From positions 1,364,001 to 1,428,000 of the forward strand of contig CP066552.1 in assembly GCA_016415585.1 (NCBI GenBank): a stretch of DNA of 64,000 nt, written 5' to 3'. The notes below the pieces were generated by a model that did no database searches, was not told the origin of the DNA, and saw only the letters and a list, made by a program, of their open reading frames with translations. This DNA comes from Pectobacterium carotovorum (GTDB lineage: Bacteria > Pseudomonadota > Gammaproteobacteria > Enterobacterales > Enterobacteriaceae). Position numbers and translations under genes: made by a program. Below are positions 61,770 through 64,000 of the stretch, piece after piece (position 1 is the first letter of the stretch; the number at the start of each line of letters is the position of its first letter).

Positions 61770-61912
61770 CATACCCGACACATGGCAGAACGTGGCGGGC
61801 AACAAGCTTAAGTGCGCCCTAGCCTTGTATTGGGCTATAGCAATCGCAAGGATGCATGGCTCCGGCCAGCGCAGGGAGTTTTATCCATTCTACAGCGGAG
61901 TGTTGTCACATT

Positions 61913-63793
61913 ATGATGGACAATTTACGTACGGCCGCGAATAACGTCGTGCTCAAAATTATTCTTGCTTTGATCATCGCATCATTCGTTCTAACTGGCG
62001 TTGGTGATTATCTTATTGGTGGTTCAGGAGATTACGCTGCAAAGGTGAACGGGCAGGAAATTACCCGCGCACAGCTTGAGCAGGCGGTACAGAACGAACG
62101 CAGTCGTCAGCAGGAAGCCTTGGGTGAGAATTTCTCTCTTCTGGCGAGTAATGACGGCTACATGCAGCAATTGCGTAGGCAGGCACTCTCCCAACTCATT
62201 GATGAAACCTTGCTGGATCAGTATGCCAACAAGCTGGGACTGAACATCAGTGATGAGCAAATCAAACAGGCGATCTTTGACGTTCCCGCGTTTCAGACCA
62301 ACAACCGTTTTGATAATGAAAAGTATCTGGAGCAGGTTCGTCGTCTTGGCGTTACACCGGATATGTATGCTCAGATGCTGCGTAAACAACTGACTTCACA
62401 GCAGTTGATTCGTGGCTTTGGCAATACCGCGTTCCTGCTGCCGCAGGAGATCGATAACCTGGTGAAACTGGCTGCACAAGATCGCGTTGTCCGTGTTGCA
62501 ACCATTGATATCGCTGCCAAGGCGAAAGCCCAGACGGTTGCTGACGATGAAGTCCAGAGTTATTACGATCAAAACAAAGGGAATTTCATCGCACCAGAAG
62601 AATTCAAAGTCAGCTATATCACGCTGGATGCAGCAAGCATCATGGACGGCATAAAAGTAGATGATGCTGCCATCAACGATTTCTACGAACAGAACAAGAG
62701 CGACTATTCCCAACCTGAGCGCAAAAAATTCAGCGTTATTCAGGTGAAGAATGGGGCCGATGCAGCGTCTGTTCTGGATGCGCTGAAGCAAGGTGGTGAT
62801 TTCGCTACGCTGGCGAAAGAAAAATCAACGGACGTTATCTCGCGCCGCAACGGTGGCGATCTGGGATGGATGGACGAAAACAGCATGATTGATGAGCTGA
62901 AGCAGGCAAAACTGACGGAGAAAGGTCAGGTTTCCGAAGCGATTAAATCATCTGTTGGCTATCTGGTTGTGCGTCTGGATGATGTTCAGCCGCAGCAGGT
63001 TAAACCGCTGAGTGAAGTGCGTGCTGAGATCGCTGAGAAAGTGAAGCACGAGAAAGCGCAGGATGGTTACTATGCGCTGCAACAAAAAGTCAGCGAAGCG
63101 GCTAGCAATGACAACGAATCTCTGGCTTCAGCAGAAGAAGCGGCCGGTGTGAAAGCCACGCAAACCGACTGGTTTACGCGTGAGAAAGTTCCCGCTGCGC
63201 TGAACTTCCAGCCGGTAACGCAGGCTGTCTTTAGCGGTGCGCTGTTGGGCGAAAACGGTGCTGCGGGCAATAACTCCGATGTGATTAACGTCGACGGCGA
63301 TCGTGCTTTCGTTCTGCGTATCACTGAGCACAAGCCTGAAAGTACTCGCCCTCTGGATCAGGTGCGTACTGAGATCGTCGAGGTGTTGAAACGTCAGAAG
63401 GCTGAACAGCAGACTCGTGTAGACGCTGAAAAAATGCTGGCTGAGCTGAAGCAAGGTAAAGACGATGCGCTTAAAGCGGCAGGTCTGAGCTTTGGTGAAG
63501 CAAAAACGATGTCTTCTATTTCTCAGGGTGATGCAACGGCCGAAGCAATCTTTGCTATGCCGCATCCAGAAAAGGATAAGCCATCTTATGCGATTACTCA
63601 GGATCAGGCCGGTAATGTCGTGCTGGTCGCGCTGGATAGCGTGACGCCACATCAGCTAAACGATGAGCAGAAAACACAGTTTGCCAGCCAGGTTCAGCAA
63701 GGTTCTCTGGGCGCGCTGTTTGATTCTCTGCTGTCCAGCTTGCGTAGTGAAGCGAAAATCAAGATGGGCAATGCGGCGCAAGAACAGCAATAA
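61913..63793 (+). CDS. ppiD: Periplasmic folding chaperone PpiD (parvulin-like)
   Basis: A 626-residue membrane-anchored periplasmic chaperone near the SecYEG exit. It has one N-terminal helix (about 13-34, VLKIILALIIASFVLTGVG), SurA-like helical regions, and an inactive-type parvulin domain in the middle (about 260-360, with GGDFATLAKEKSTD and RNGGDLGWM). The frame opens at 61856, but the start at 61913 (MMDNLRTAANN) matches relatives. It lies after hupB and before ybaV, as in E. coli. Confidence 0.95.
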   Translation: MMDNLRTAANNVVLKIILALIIASFVLTGVGDYLIGGSGDYAAKVNGQEITRAQLEQAVQNERSRQQEALGENFSLLASNDGYMQQLRRQALSQLIDETLLDQYANKLGLNISDEQIKQAIFDVPAFQTNNRFDNEKYLEQVRRLGVTPDMYAQMLRKQLTSQQLIRGFGNTAFLLPQEIDNLVKLAAQDRVVRVATIDIAAKAKAQTVADDEVQSYYDQNKGNFIAPEEFKVSYITLDAASIMDGIKVDDAAINDFYEQNKSDYSQPERKKFSVIQVKNGADAASVLDALKQGGDFATLAKEKSTDVISRRNGGDLGWMDENSMIDELKQAKLTEKGQVSEAIKSSVGYLVVRLDDVQPQQVKPLSEVRAEIAEKVKHEKAQDGYYALQQKVSEAASNDNESLASAEEAAGVKATQTDWFTREKVPAALNFQPVTQAVFSGALLGENGAAGNNSDVINVDGDRAFVLRITEHKPESTRPLDQVRTEIVEVLKRQKAEQQTRVDAEKMLAELKQGKDDALKAAGLSFGEAKTMSSISQGDATAEAIFAMPHPEKDKPSYAITQDQAGNVVLVALDSVTPHQLNDEQKTQFASQVQQGSLGALFDSLLSSLRSEAKIKMGNAAQEQQ

Positions 63794-63826
63794 GCTCCGC
63801 AAAAATTTGCAAATCGTTGCAACAAC

Positions 63827-63850
63827 AAAAGGCCGCTTTCGCGGCCTTTT
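63827..63850 (+). terminator. Rho-independent terminator after ppiD
   Basis: A perfect 10-bp stem (AAAAGGCCGC with GCGGCCTTTT) with a TTTC loop, 34 bases after the ppiD stop. Confidence 0.9.
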
Positions 63851-63931
63851 CCACATTTAAATTCTGCTGTTTGCGGTGTTGATGGGTCTGCGGCAAGGTA
63901 GCCGTGCTGTCATACACAAGGAGGAAACAGC

Positions 63932-64000
63932 ATGAAAAAATCAGGAATAAAAGCACTGTGCTTAATCATTGGGATGAGTTTGTCTGGGTTGCCACTGCTG
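63932..64000 (+). CDS. ybaV: Start of YbaV-like helix-hairpin-helix protein (cut by window end)
   Basis: Twenty-three codons are visible: a basic N-terminus MKKSGIKALC then a hydrophobic stretch, typical of a signal peptide. AAGGAGG upstream is an excellent ribosome binding site. In E. coli ppiD is followed by ybaV, an exported ComEA-like helix-hairpin-helix protein that begins similarly. The identification rests on position and these few residues. Confidence 0.6.
   Translation, partial: MKKSGIKALCLIIGMSLSGLPLL

Larger units (their letters stand above)
61518..61912. other. 395-base spacer between hupB and ppiD
   Basis: It contains the hupB terminator (61600-61630) and another ERIC (61642-61769). 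About 140 bases of unique DNA follow and should hold the ppiD promoter. No confident promoter or gene was seen there. Confidence 0.55.

Overview
This 64 kb window is chromosomal DNA of an enterobacterium of the soft-rot Pectobacterium type. Three things point there: proteins very close to Escherichia coli homologues, gene order largely colinear with the E. coli aroL to ybaV segment, and many ERIC repeats together with accessory genes absent from that place in E. coli. The genus call is an inference from memory of family sequences and synteny, not a search result. It is mostly core genome: no prophage, insertion sequence, CRISPR array, rRNA or tRNA gene was recognised, and no broken gene was found. 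The only partial genes are those cut by the window ends (ansB on the left, ybaV on the right).

Layout. 1-5.7 kb: end of ansB, shikimate kinase aroL, ppnP, then a yegTUV operon (nucleoside-type transporter, ADP-ribosylglycohydrolase-type hydrolase, PfkB sugar kinase) facing its presumed GntR/UTRA regulator yegW. 5.7-15.2 kb: a chemoreceptor, rdgC next to a 16-bp tandem repeat, fructokinase mak, and the sbcDC nuclease operon. 15.4-18.5 kb: phoBR with a Pho box, followed by an extra PstS-like phosphate-binding protein. 18.5-25.6 kb: a stand-alone methionine-synthase-like gene with MetR and MetJ sites, amino-acid carriers brnQ and proY, an MscM-type channel ybdG and a 2-Cys peroxiredoxin. 26-32.4 kb: acpH, the queuosine genes queA and tgt, and yajC-secD-secF. 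32.5-37.6 kb: yajI, then nrdR-ribD-ribE-nusB-thiL-pgpA. 37.6-44.6 kb: xseB-ispA-dxs (isoprenoid precursors), thiI, panE-yajL and yajQ. 44.6-53.5 kb: yajR, the cytochrome bo3 oxidase operon cyoABCDE, and yajG-ampG (muropeptide recycling). 53.8-64 kb: bolA, tig, clpP-clpX-lon, hupB, ppiD and the start of ybaV, a protein folding and quality-control block with recognisable heat-shock (sigma-32) promoters before clpP and lon.

The regulatory DNA is the most informative part beyond the genes. It includes a Pho box before phoB, a MetR box pair and tandem MetJ boxes before the metE-like gene, phased direct repeats before yegT that may be the YegW operator, and a perfect hairpin in the thiI leader. There are five long and two internally deleted ERIC elements, two of which bracket hupB. 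No wholly new system is obvious. The least characterised unit is yegTUVW, which looks like uptake, hydrolysis and phosphorylation of a nucleoside-like or ribosylated compound under its own regulator.
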